Of a stretch of DNA of 8,751 bases, positions 1 to 6,427 are shown piece by piece (position 1 is the first letter of the stretch; each line of letters starts with the position of its first letter). Under the pieces are notes generated by a model. It had not been told where the DNA came from, did not search any database, and saw nothing but the letters and a program-made list of their open reading frames with translations. Source of the DNA: Desulfocapsa sp. (GTDB lineage Bacteria; Desulfobacterota; Desulfobulbia; Desulfobulbales; Desulfocapsaceae); NCBI GenBank assembly GCA_030638765.1, contig DAOWDZ010000154.1, forward strand, positions 1 through 8,751, written 5' to 3'. A program made the translations under genes and the position numbers.

Positions 1-370
1 ATATACTTGGTTTAAAGAATACCAGATCTCCCGGCTGAAGATTTTTTCGGGCTATTTTCTTTCCTGTTTGAGCTTGCAGTTTTGTGGTCCGTGGAAGAGT
101 ATAACCAAGTTTTGATTGAAAGGTGATAAGAGTAAATCCGGAACAATCAATGCCGCGCTTGCTCAATCCACCAATTTTATACGGTATTTTCTGCCACTCC
201 TTATACTGTTTTAACAATATGGCTTTCACCGCACTGTTTTTTTGGAGGTCTGTTGCAGTGGGAGATTTTTCTAGAGATACAGGCGTTTTCCTTCCGTATG
301 GTGTTAAAGAACAACCAGACAGCACAGAGCAAAGAATGAGCAGCAATAGAAGAGATATGAAGCGTGTCAT
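1..370 (-). CDS. NlpC/P60 family cell-wall peptidase, lipoprotein (partial, 3' end beyond window)
   Basis: Reading the minus strand from the ATG at 370 gives an open frame of 123 codons that runs off the left edge. It starts with a lipoprotein signal peptide: MTR, a Leu-rich core, and lipobox LSGC with Cys20. After a linker of about 35 residues, the NlpC/P60 papain-like fold begins near W59. It shows PYKIGG (63-68), the catalytic-cysteine motif GIDCSGF (73-79, Cys76), LPRTT (92-96) and the LQPGDLVFF strand (111-119). The catalytic His and third polar residue should lie beyond the window. Family members (Spr/MepS, NlpC) are endopeptidases that cut peptide stems or cross-links of peptidoglycan; the lipid anchor predicts a periplasm-facing, membrane-anchored enzyme. 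The ATG overlaps the methyltransferase stop codon (ATGA), so translation is probably coupled. Its exact bond specificity cannot be told. Confidence 0.93.
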   Translation of the reverse strand, partial: MTRFISLLLLLILCSVLSGCSLTPYGRKTPVSLEKSPTATDLQKNSAVKAILLKQYKEWQKIPYKIGGLSKRGIDCSGFTLITFQSKLGYTLPRTTKLQAQTGKKIARKNLQPGDLVFFKPSI

Positions 371-1044
371 GTTTTAACTTGTCCCCGAAGACGTTCGGCC
401 TTGAGTACTACAAATCCACTACTTTCATCCATGCCTGTTTTCGGCATTTCCATTTGAGTGACACGTCCCGGTATCTGGTAAAGGCTGGATACTGAATCGG
501 TGATGCTGAAACCGTTATTGATCAGGAGTGCTTCAATTTCTTTGATAAGATAAGAACAGGCATGCTCAGAGAATGGATGGCCGGCTTCTTTTTTTTGCTG
601 AAGACTTTTTCCCCAGGGGCCGCTTGCCGGAACAAAACCTAGTATGAAATTTCCCGATTTTTTGAGTACCCGATGGGATTCACGAAGGACTTCTGTCGGA
701 TTTTGAAGGAAGCAGAGCGTGAAAAACAGGGAAACTCTGAGGATTGAGTTACTGAGAAAGGGAAGTTCTTCACCGATGGCCTGAGAGACGGCGATGCCTC
801 TTGAATGAGCTATATGCAAAGGGCTTCTTGCGGGGTCAATTCCGATGCTGGATGCAAATTTAGAGGCGAAACGACCCGGCCCCACACCGATTTCAAGAGC
901 TGGTGACTGCCCGGCAACAACTAACGCATCTATAGCGGCAGCTTCAATATCAAAGAGCAGGCTGTCGTCAAACCAGCTGTCATATTCCTCCGCACGTTGA
1001 TGAAATACTTCGGAGTTTATCTGGTACTGTCTGGGCGTATTCAT
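367..1044 (-). CDS. Class I SAM-dependent methyltransferase, substrate unknown
   Basis: A 225-residue protein with the Rossmann-type methyltransferase core. Motif I is EIGVGPGRF (51-59). An acidic residue after strand 2, in GIDPA (69-73), is placed to bind the SAM ribose. GEELPF (91-96) precedes the fourth strand, and an FFTLCFLQNP segment is followed by the helix-and-strand HRVLKKSGNFILGF (124-137). This layout matches the Methyltransf_11 group (UbiE/BioC-like small-molecule methyltransferases), but nothing identifies the substrate. There is no signal peptide, so it should be cytoplasmic. Both ends overlap neighbours by 4 nt (ATGA at 1041-1044 with mltA and at 367-370 with the NlpC/P60 gene), so it is an integral member of the operon. 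Placement between two murein hydrolases hints at an envelope or quinone-type substrate, but that is only inference. Confidence 0.9.
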   Translation of the reverse strand: MNTPRQYQINSEVFHQRAEEYDSWFDDSLLFDIEAAAIDALVVAGQSPALEIGVGPGRFASKFASSIGIDPARSPLHIAHSRGIAVSQAIGEELPFLSNSILRVSLFFTLCFLQNPTEVLRESHRVLKKSGNFILGFVPASGPWGKSLQQKKEAGHPFSEHACSYLIKEIEALLINNGFSITDSVSSLYQIPGRVTQMEMPKTGMDESSGFVVLKAERLRGQVKT

Positions 1045-2228
1045 TTGCTCTTTTTTTCAAAGTTATTTTTAACGATAAAGTAAAGAGAACCCTTTTCCTT
1101 CATGCTACCGGCGGCAGTTTTTGCGTAGTTGCCACTTCCCCAATAGAGATCTGCACGTCCTGCCCCTTTAATGGCAGAACCTGTGTCCTGTGGAAATACA
1201 AAACGATGCATGGGGATCCATTCTTTGATTGTTCCATCTTTGTTCAAGACTGGTTTACGGCTGATGAGAAATGCAATTGCTGAGTGGGGGAGAACTTCAG
1301 GGTCGATGGCTATGGAACGACCGGCAACCAGTGGCTCTCCAAGGCTTCCTGCTGGAGCACCATCGGGTGCCCAGTTGAAAAAGATATATTTTATATTGTG
1401 GTTAAGTATTTGATCTTGCTCTTCAGGGTGTTGTTGCAGATACGTTCGAATGGTTGGAATTGAGACATCTTCAAGGCTCATTTTCTTCTGATCCACCAGA
1501 AGTTTACCAATGGAGAAATATTCAAGCCCGTTCGATGCCGCATAATGGATAGAGCGAATGGAACCATCCTGAAGTTGTACTTTACCAGAACCCTGAACAT
1601 GGAGGATAAAAGCATCAACCGGATCATCCAGATAGACAAGTTCGTTACCGGCAGCCAGGTCATTGCTTTCAATTTCTTCCCGTGTCCAGTAGGGAGCGTA
1701 TTGGTCTTTGCCATCGTTGCGTTTGAAAAGCATTTTGCCAGTTTTGGGGTCTTTTGTTTGCACAAGTGATGGAGGAGGACTGTACAGGGGGTAAAGATAC
1801 GGGGGTTTTTTGGTCAGGCTTCCCTTGAGAAAGGGTTCATAGTAGCCGGTGAAAAGCATTTCACCTCTTGGGTAATCTTCTCGGCCACCCGCCTGATAGA
1901 TAATGAAATTTTCCCGAACTATGCGGGCCAGTTCCTCTGTGTCGGGATCCTGTTTTAATATGTCGATAAAAGAATTTATGGATTCCTGCATCCATGAAAT
2001 GGGGTAGGTATCAGAGCCCAGAGTTATCAGGGATGTGTCAGGAAGTTTGTCTAAATAGTGAAGATGACGAACGGCAGCGGTGAGGAGGCTCTCAGTGCAC
2101 AGGTCATCATTGAAGACAGGGAAGTCATGTTTTGAAAGTTTGTCGAGTGGTGCTTTGGCACATCCATTCAGAAGCAGGAGTAGTCCCGCAAGAAGTACAA
2201 GGACAATGGAGGTGTTTTTTGTTTTCAT
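1041..2228 (-). CDS. mltA: Membrane-bound lytic murein transglycosylase A (MltA) lipoprotein
   Basis: A 395-residue protein beginning with a lipoprotein signal peptide (lipobox LNGC, Cys23). MltA hallmarks follow in order: FTGYYEP (126-132) with the LKGS continuation, the VDAFILHVQGSG block (204-215), NWAPDGAPAGSLG (285-297), and the C-terminal 3D-domain motif QDTGSAIKG (347-355) with RADLYWG (358-364). Two conserved aspartates are present, D348 and D360. The one in RADLYWG probably corresponds to the catalytic Asp308 of E. coli MltA. The enzyme cleaves the MurNAc-GlcNAc bond of peptidoglycan and forms 1,6-anhydromuramyl products, and is normally anchored to the outer membrane. The ATG at 2228 has a modest GGA nine bases upstream. 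A 70-nt gap, the longest in the operon, separates it from the DHH gene upstream. Its stop overlaps the methyltransferase start by 4 nt. Confidence 0.96.
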   Translation of the reverse strand: MKTKNTSIVLVLLAGLLLLLNGCAKAPLDKLSKHDFPVFNDDLCTESLLTAAVRHLHYLDKLPDTSLITLGSDTYPISWMQESINSFIDILKQDPDTEELARIVRENFIIYQAGGREDYPRGEMLFTGYYEPFLKGSLTKKPPYLYPLYSPPPSLVQTKDPKTGKMLFKRNDGKDQYAPYWTREEIESNDLAAGNELVYLDDPVDAFILHVQGSGKVQLQDGSIRSIHYAASNGLEYFSIGKLLVDQKKMSLEDVSIPTIRTYLQQHPEEQDQILNHNIKYIFFNWAPDGAPAGSLGEPLVAGRSIAIDPEVLPHSAIAFLISRKPVLNKDGTIKEWIPMHRFVFPQDTGSAIKGAGRADLYWGSGNYAKTAAGSMKEKGSLYFIVKNNFEKKSK

Positions 2229-2298
2229 TTACATCATTCCAGTATGGAAAAAACAAAAAGTCTTACAGTGAGAATTTTCATCGTAATGAGTTGCGAAC

Positions 2299-3258
2299 TC
2301 AGCCTGGATAGGTTGAATGAAAACGGTCCAGAAAGTCATCGAGCATTTCTGCTGGAAGTCCGTTGATACCGGCAGCTGCGGTGCGTCCTCCACCTGTGGG
2401 AAAGGCAAGGCACAGGGTGTCGGCATCTTTTCTATTGTTTAAGGGAGCTCTCACGCTGATACGCAACGTGGAATCGTCATTTTCTACTATTAGAACATGG
2501 GCAGCATCTTTCTTTTCTCTGGCTCGCAGGTTTGAAAATACTCCTGCAACTCTTCTTGACCAGGATGCATTGGGAAAGGTGTAGACTCGGTTTGCTTTGC
2601 CAGAATCCATCTCTTTCTGCCCCATGGCAAGCTCCATATCTTCTGTGAATCCACGTCGAAGTGTTGTCAGGTCATCAGATTCTGCCAGAAAATCAAATGG
2701 ATCTTCGTATGGATGCAGTGCCTGATACAGTGCGTCAGGTGTGAAGTGAAGATCGCTTAGGTCTGCACCGTATCCATTGTAGTTGAGTAGCTCTCCGAGC
2801 TCACGAAGCTTCTCAAGTTGTTCTGAGCCAAGAGACAGGTCAGCAGCAATTTTTTTTGCAGAATCGTGAAGGTTGTCACCGTAAGCGCCTGCAATTGCCC
2901 AAGTTCGGTATTTTCCCTGAAGAAGTTGATCTGCAATAAGTGAAGTACAGACGGTGGGAGAAGGATCAATGTGGATAGTCAGTTGATTTGTATCAGGGAT
3001 TTCACCAGCAAAATGGTGGTCTGTGTAGGTGATCCTATTTCCATGAGCAAGGAGCCTTACGAGGCTGTCACGGTTAGAATCAAGAGATATATCAAAGACG
3101 GCAATAGTGCTGTTTTGGACGTCTTTGATTTTATCCAGGAGTTTTATGTCACGTTTAACCCCTGTAACCAAAGTGGCATCAGGTTGCGGTGTTTGCAGGC
3201 GAAATTGATGCAGTGCGATTATGCCGTCTGCGTCGCCATTAAAGACATCAAAATGCAT
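2299..3258 (-). CDS. DHH-family phosphoesterase (RecJ / exopolyphosphatase-like superfamily)
   Basis: A 319-residue protein with the metal-binding motifs of the DHH superfamily: FNGDADG (6-12; D9, D11), VFDIS (54-58; D56), the signature TDHH (79-82) and YGDN (126-129; D128). The C-terminal region resembles a DHHA1 substrate-binding domain and ends in GGGRTAAAG (289-297), a variant of the usual GGH-x-x-AAG motif in which the His is replaced. Superfamily members are Mn-dependent hydrolases of phosphodiester or phosphoanhydride bonds (RecJ, nanoRNase, PPX1, cyclic-dinucleotide phosphodiesterases). The substrate here is not predictable. There is no signal peptide, so it is cytoplasmic. The ATG is 7 nt after the lptD stop with only a weak AAGG upstream, which suggests translational coupling to lptD. 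A cytoplasmic phosphoesterase second in an LPS/murein operon is a notable context. Confidence 0.9.
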   Translation of the reverse strand: MHFDVFNGDADGIIALHQFRLQTPQPDATLVTGVKRDIKLLDKIKDVQNSTIAVFDISLDSNRDSLVRLLAHGNRITYTDHHFAGEIPDTNQLTIHIDPSPTVCTSLIADQLLQGKYRTWAIAGAYGDNLHDSAKKIAADLSLGSEQLEKLRELGELLNYNGYGADLSDLHFTPDALYQALHPYEDPFDFLAESDDLTTLRRGFTEDMELAMGQKEMDSGKANRVYTFPNASWSRRVAGVFSNLRAREKKDAAHVLIVENDDSTLRISVRAPLNNRKDADTLCLAFPTGGGRTAAAGINGLPAEMLDDFLDRFHSTYPG

Positions 3259-3265
3259 GTTTCTG

Positions 3266-5590
3266 TTACAACCTTAAGCCCAGTGGGCTTCCAATGTTAG
3301 CGAGGTTGAACATAACCATGAGCAGGTGGTCACCGGGTGAGTATCTTGATAACAATTCAACGGACCAGCATGAAGGCTGATACATAAGAGAGACGTTCTG
3401 TTCTATGACCTCAGATTCAGAGATGGAATGTTCAATGGAATATTTCGCAAAGATAGTAGCGTACAGTTGAGCCTTGGCGGAGACATTGATCTGGTGAGTG
3501 TCTCCGTCATTGTCATACCTGTAGTCGAGGTTGAGGAAATCACCCCTGCTATTCTGATATCCGGCTTCAACGGTATGGGAGGTGAAGCCCTCACCATACA
3601 CATCGATATCTGTTTTATAGATGAGCCAGCCCTGGTTCATAGGGTCCCAGCGCAACTTCACATTGACAGCGGAGAATGGTGTCTCAGATGCCTCACTTCG
3701 CAGGTCATAACTTTGACGGATTTTCAGATAGCCATAATCTGTATTCGTATCATTGCCGTTACTATCTGTTCCGAAGAGGTTGAGGAAGTTGTCTATACCG
3801 TAGCTGATTGCGTTTTGGTGAGCCTTATTGTCGACGGCATCAAATTGAGGAAGTTCTGTCTGGTCTTCGTCTGTGAGGTAATCGTATATAATGTAGGGTC
3901 TGAAGTTGTGGGTGAAGCCTTTAGTGTTACCCATATTCAAATCAAAATCCCTTAAAAGGGTAGTGCCGATTTCTGTGTGGAAGTCACCAAGTAAACGATT
4001 GTGATTGGTATCACCATCCCAGACAGCATCACCAAATGTTTGGACGTTATAATAGGTTTCACGAACTCCTATTTCAGCGCGGGACTCGAGGTAGGGGCCA
4101 AGGGGCAGCGGTGTGCTGAGGCGAGGGTGAAGGTCGATACGATGTCCGCCGACTCCGTCTTCGCGGTAATAGTTTACGTAATCAGTGTCCCAGTCAAGGG
4201 TGAGGTTTGTGTCTCCGATGAGTTGACTTCCTGTGAAACCAAGGCTTGGGAGTTTCCAGAGAGGGGTCGGGCTGGTTGTTGATTCTCTGACATCATTAAT
4301 CCCGAGAAAAACGCCCTCAAGAGCCATTCCATCCCAGGATTTCAGGATTTTAAATGAGTTTACTCGTTGATCACTGGTTTTGTTTTGGAAACTACGACCA
4401 AAAGTATCACCAAATTTGTCATTGGATTCTTCAAAACCTGTGATGCCTGAATTAAATTCGACAAGATAATCGCGGTCAGAAACAATATCGAGATCCACAC
4501 GAGTAAAGACATTATTTTCAAAATCGTGATCAAGTTTTCCTCGTACCCAGTATCTGTTTTGTTCTGTATGAGTGTAGTCGGTATCTTCCCAGTATTCGGT
4601 TTCCGATGGATCAGAAAGGTCATCATTTATATAACTTGCCATCAGAGAACCTTTTTTCTGAGCGCCAAGGACATAACGGTATTCCAGACCGGGCATAAAG
4701 CCACGATTGGCATAAAATTCAGGATAGAGAGTGATATCAGATGAATCTGAAATATTTATAAAGAGTGGCAGGTTGAAACCAAAACCATTGCGATCGGAAT
4801 TAGAAAGTTCTGGAAATAACAAGCCGGTATGACGCTTATTGCCAACAGGTACAATCAGCCAGGGAGTGTAGAAGACGGGCACGTCTTTAATGCGGAATGT
4901 TGCGTGTGTCATAAACGCATATTCGCCCTGTGTTACGTCGGTATTACTTGCTGCAAAACTCCAAGGTGGAGTGTTTTCTTCAGGGACTTTACAGGTCACT
5001 ACCCAGCCGTTTTTGATATTGTAACTGTTGGTACCTGTTTTGGTGATGGTTTCACCTTCGAGGTGAAGATCCATGGAATCCCGAAGGATGATAGCTTCTT
5101 TAAAGCTTCCCTGCTGAGTATTCAGGTCAAGTTCGCCTTCTTTGGCCTGGAGCTTGTCCGTGGCATTTGCGATGGAAACATTTCCTTTTGCTTTGATGGA
5201 ATGTTGTTCAACATCATATGCTATCCAGTCAGCTTTGATGGTTATTTCAGTTTTGGTGCGAGGTGTTGTGTCAAACGCGACTTCTTGGGTTGCGGCTTCT
5301 TCAGCAATTTCTTCAGGTTCTTCTTCGAGTAGCAGGGACCATGCAGAAGTTTCCACAATCGCAATTGTTTTCTTTGGAGGAAGGATGCGTATTTTCGTGA
5401 GAATAACATTTCCTTCCGCAATAACACTTTGAGGGTCTTCAAAACGAAGAACTTTGTCAGCTTCAATCTGCCATTCATCGGTTTGGACTGTTTCTGCCTG
5501 AGCCAGGGCAGGCAGGATGGCCAGGGTTAGTAAAGAACCAAGGCAAAGAGAAAGTTTAGCAGAAGAACGATGGTAGAAGAGCTTTGTCAC
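3266..5590 (-). CDS. lptD: LPS-assembly outer-membrane protein LptD
   Basis: LptD inserts LPS into the outer leaflet as a large beta-barrel with an N-terminal periplasmic OstA domain, usually with LptE as plug. Residue numbers here count from the upstream ATG at 5602 (778 aa). A Sec signal peptide ends at about AQA-E (A36). Two OstA-like repeats follow (about 43-70 and 118-150), separated by an acidic insert. The conserved block FYTPWLIVPVG (244-254), RHTGLLFP (257-264) and the YPEFYANRG segment (293-301) lead into the barrel, which ends in alternating aromatic and hydrophobic strands. The mature protein has only two cysteines, C204 and C745. They match the regions of E. coli Cys173 and the Cys724/725 pair, so one essential-type disulfide is possible. 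I prefer the GTG at 5590 (774 aa), which has GGAG six bases upstream, over the ATG at 5602, which has no Shine-Dalgarno. First gene of the operon. Confidence 0.95.
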   Translation of the reverse strand: MTKLFYHRSSAKLSLCLGSLLTLAILPALAQAETVQTDEWQIEADKVLRFEDPQSVIAEGNVILTKIRILPPKKTIAIVETSAWSLLLEEEPEEIAEEAATQEVAFDTTPRTKTEITIKADWIAYDVEQHSIKAKGNVSIANATDKLQAKEGELDLNTQQGSFKEAIILRDSMDLHLEGETITKTGTNSYNIKNGWVVTCKVPEENTPPWSFAASNTDVTQGEYAFMTHATFRIKDVPVFYTPWLIVPVGNKRHTGLLFPELSNSDRNGFGFNLPLFINISDSSDITLYPEFYANRGFMPGLEYRYVLGAQKKGSLMASYINDDLSDPSETEYWEDTDYTHTEQNRYWVRGKLDHDFENNVFTRVDLDIVSDRDYLVEFNSGITGFEESNDKFGDTFGRSFQNKTSDQRVNSFKILKSWDGMALEGVFLGINDVRESTTSPTPLWKLPSLGFTGSQLIGDTNLTLDWDTDYVNYYREDGVGGHRIDLHPRLSTPLPLGPYLESRAEIGVRETYYNVQTFGDAVWDGDTNHNRLLGDFHTEIGTTLLRDFDLNMGNTKGFTHNFRPYIIYDYLTDEDQTELPQFDAVDNKAHQNAISYGIDNFLNLFGTDSNGNDTNTDYGYLKIRQSYDLRSEASETPFSAVNVKLRWDPMNQGWLIYKTDIDVYGEGFTSHTVEAGYQNSRGDFLNLDYRYDNDGDTHQINVSAKAQLYATIFAKYSIEHSISESEVIEQNVSLMYQPSCWSVELLSRYSPGDHLLMVMFNLANIGSPLGLRL
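3276..3290 (-). other. Hairpin in the last codons of lptD
   Basis: AAGCCC and GGGCTT form a perfect 6-bp, GC-rich stem with a 3-nt loop, seven bases before the lptD stop codon and 17 bases before the DHH gene start. No T-run follows on either strand, so it is not a standard intrinsic terminator. It could slow ribosomes, tune coupling to the next gene or mark a processing site. Confidence 0.4.
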
Positions 5591-5600
5591 AGGTAACTCC
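5588..5600 (-). promoter_or_regulatory. Ribosome-binding site deciding the lptD start (GGAG, 6 nt, GTG)
   Basis: On the minus strand GGAG (5600-5597) is followed by six bases and then GTG (5590-5588), in frame with lptD. The alternative ATG at 5602 overlaps this Shine-Dalgarno sequence and is itself preceded only by an A/T-rich stretch. Both starts leave the signal peptide intact; the GTG removes four residues. Confidence 0.65.
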
Positions 5601-5619
5601 ATGAAAAATCATATGTTTT

Positions 5620-5637
5620 CATGCCAGTGGGGACATG
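5620..5637 (-). other. Small hairpin in the lptD leader
   Basis: On the minus strand TCATG (5637-5633) and CATGA (5624-5620) are complementary. CC/GG can extend the stem inward past a bulged T. The hairpin lies about 20 nt upstream of the lptD Shine-Dalgarno. It is short and could be chance. Confidence 0.25.
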
Positions 5638-5747
5638 AGTTTTGATAAGAAAGTACTTGTATCGGTTTGTTTGTGCGATTTCCTTGAATTTAGGAGGTAA
5701 ACTGCCTGTAATCCCGATAAATAAAAGCTAAGACATTCAACCCATGA

Positions 5748-5776
5748 AATGTACGAGGATGGACGGTTAGTGTCAA
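5748..5776 (-). promoter_or_regulatory. Sigma70-type promoter of the lptD operon
   Basis: The minus strand carries a perfect -35 hexamer TTGACA (5776-5771), a 17-nt spacer, and the -10 hexamer TACATT (5753-5748), which matches the consensus at four of six positions. Transcription would start near 5741, leaving a 5' leader of about 150 nt before lptD. No close match to the E. coli sigmaE promoter of lptD was seen. No other promoter of comparable strength was found within the operon by eye. Confidence 0.65.
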
Positions 5777-6086
5777 GTTTTAAATCATATATTTGCCTTG
5801 ATTATAAAGGGAAATTGTTTTAATTTTACTTTGAATTATGGTGTGTTTCCTCCAATAAGAACAATATTTTTCTTGTCTTTCTGGGCGAAAGTATTACTTG
5901 TAAGCTTACTGGTTGATGGAATAGGCCACCTTTTCTCTACGTTTTAGTCGCAAATCTTCCCCTTTTGTTAACAGTTTAAATAGACTTGGAGAAAAGTTGG
6001 ACCAGTGTCTTTTCTGCGTGATGTGTGTTGTCAGACCGGATTTTCCGCAGTGAGAGACGTTTTGTAAAATGAATTTATTTGTTCTT

Positions 6087-6109
6087 TGCTGCATGGACTA
6101 AGTGCAGCA
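6087..6109. repeat. Inverted repeat TGCTGCA / TGCAGCA
   Basis: A perfect 7-bp inverted repeat with a 9-nt centre in the divergent intergenic region. One more G-T and one A-T pair can extend it outward. It could be an operator or an RNA hairpin in a long leader of the RNase gene. No T-run follows it, so it is not a terminator. Confidence 0.35.
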
Positions 6110-6316
6110 GAAGAGCAATGTTATCCGGAGAATGTTTTCTGGAAAATCGTATGTCAAAGAGATGTAACTGAGAAAAGTTTAAACTCTTTTTTAAAAAGTA
6201 ACGTCGGTAATTTTGCAGGCCACGATAGGATTTGTGGTGCTTTCATTTGTCTCAAAGGAACTCTTTCGGGAGGCTTGGGGCAAAGCGAGGTGACGACATG
6301 ATGTAAAATGGGAAAA

Positions 6317-6346
6317 TTGACCAATGTTGTCATTTGTTCCTGTTAA
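6317..6346 (+). promoter_or_regulatory. Candidate promoter of the RNase E/G gene
   Basis: TTGACC (6317-6322) matches the -35 consensus at five of six positions. It is followed after 18 nt by TGTTAA (6341-6346), a weak -10, with the A/T-rich TTAAATAA immediately after. It would start transcripts near 6353, just ahead of the two leader hairpins. The weak -10 makes this tentative; a start further upstream is possible. Confidence 0.35.
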
Positions 6347-6355
6347 ATAAATGAG

Positions 6356-6379
6356 ACAATCCGTTGTAAGCGGGTTTGT
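6356..6379 (+). promoter_or_regulatory. Leader hairpin 1 upstream of the RNase E/G gene
   Basis: ACAATCCG (6356-6363) pairs with CGGGTTTGT (6371-6379) around a 7-nt loop, giving eight pairs with one T-G wobble and one bulged T. It lies about 50 nt ahead of the start codon. No T-run follows, so it is more likely a leader structure than a terminator. Confidence 0.35.
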
Positions 6380-6389
6380 TACAAATGTT

Positions 6390-6415
6390 CCGGAATGGAC
6401 TTCGTCCGTTCACGG
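6390..6415 (+). promoter_or_regulatory. Leader hairpin 2 abutting the RNase E/G ribosome-binding site
   Basis: CCGGAATGGAC (6390-6400) pairs with GTCCGTTC-A-CGG (6404-6415), closed by a TTC loop. The stem has 11 pairs, with a single bulged A (6412) and one T-G wobble. It ends one base before the purine-rich Shine-Dalgarno region AAAGGA (6417-6422) of the RNase gene (ATG at 6428). E. coli rne is known to be autoregulated through hairpins in its 5' untranslated region; a similar role here is inference. Confidence 0.5.
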
Positions 6416-6427
6416 TAAAGGAAAATC

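Larger units (their letters stand above)
5603..6427. other. Long divergent intergenic region between lptD and the RNase E/G gene
   Basis: About 825 bases, A/T-richer than the flanking genes, with no convincing coding frame on either strand. The two short frames present (minus 5906-6094 and plus 6086-6301) have no Shine-Dalgarno, no recognisable domain and poor starts. The region holds the lptD promoter, a candidate promoter and two hairpins for the rightward gene, an inverted repeat TGCTGCA / TGCAGCA (6087-6109), and perfect palindromes GTAAGCTTAC (5900-5909) and AGTTTAAACT (6176-6185). A small RNA cannot be excluded, but I recognise no RNA family. Confidence 0.6.

Noticed and set aside
123..377. 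Plus-strand frame of 84 codons
   Set aside because: It lies antisense to the NlpC/P60 gene, which has clear lipobox and catalytic motifs; the plus-strand product has no recognisable domain or good ribosome-binding site.
2234..2281. 15-codon minus-strand mini-ORF (MKILTVRLFVFSILE) in the gap before mltA
   Set aside because: Its stop is close to the mltA start, which could suggest a leader peptide, but it has no ribosome-binding site and the length is within chance.
3428..5332. Several plus-strand frames (175 aa at 3428-3955, 167 aa at 4829-5332 and others)
   Set aside because: They are antisense to lptD, whose protein motifs are unmistakable; these frames show no domain and arise from codon pattern.
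5691..5730. Perfect AGGAGGT Shine-Dalgarno-like sequence on the plus strand at about 5692-5698
   Set aside because: No ATG, GTG or TTG follows at suitable spacing; only a CTG opening nine codons. It lies within the minus-strand lptD leader and is probably chance.
5906..6301. Two short frames in the intergenic region (minus 5906-6094, plus 6086-6301)
   Set aside because: No Shine-Dalgarno, a TTG start for the plus frame, no domain, and compositions not like the neighbouring genes.
6241..6310. G-rich stretch considered as a riboswitch such as the cyclic di-GMP GEMM class
   Set aside because: The conserved core and tetraloop/receptor elements could not be matched on either strand.
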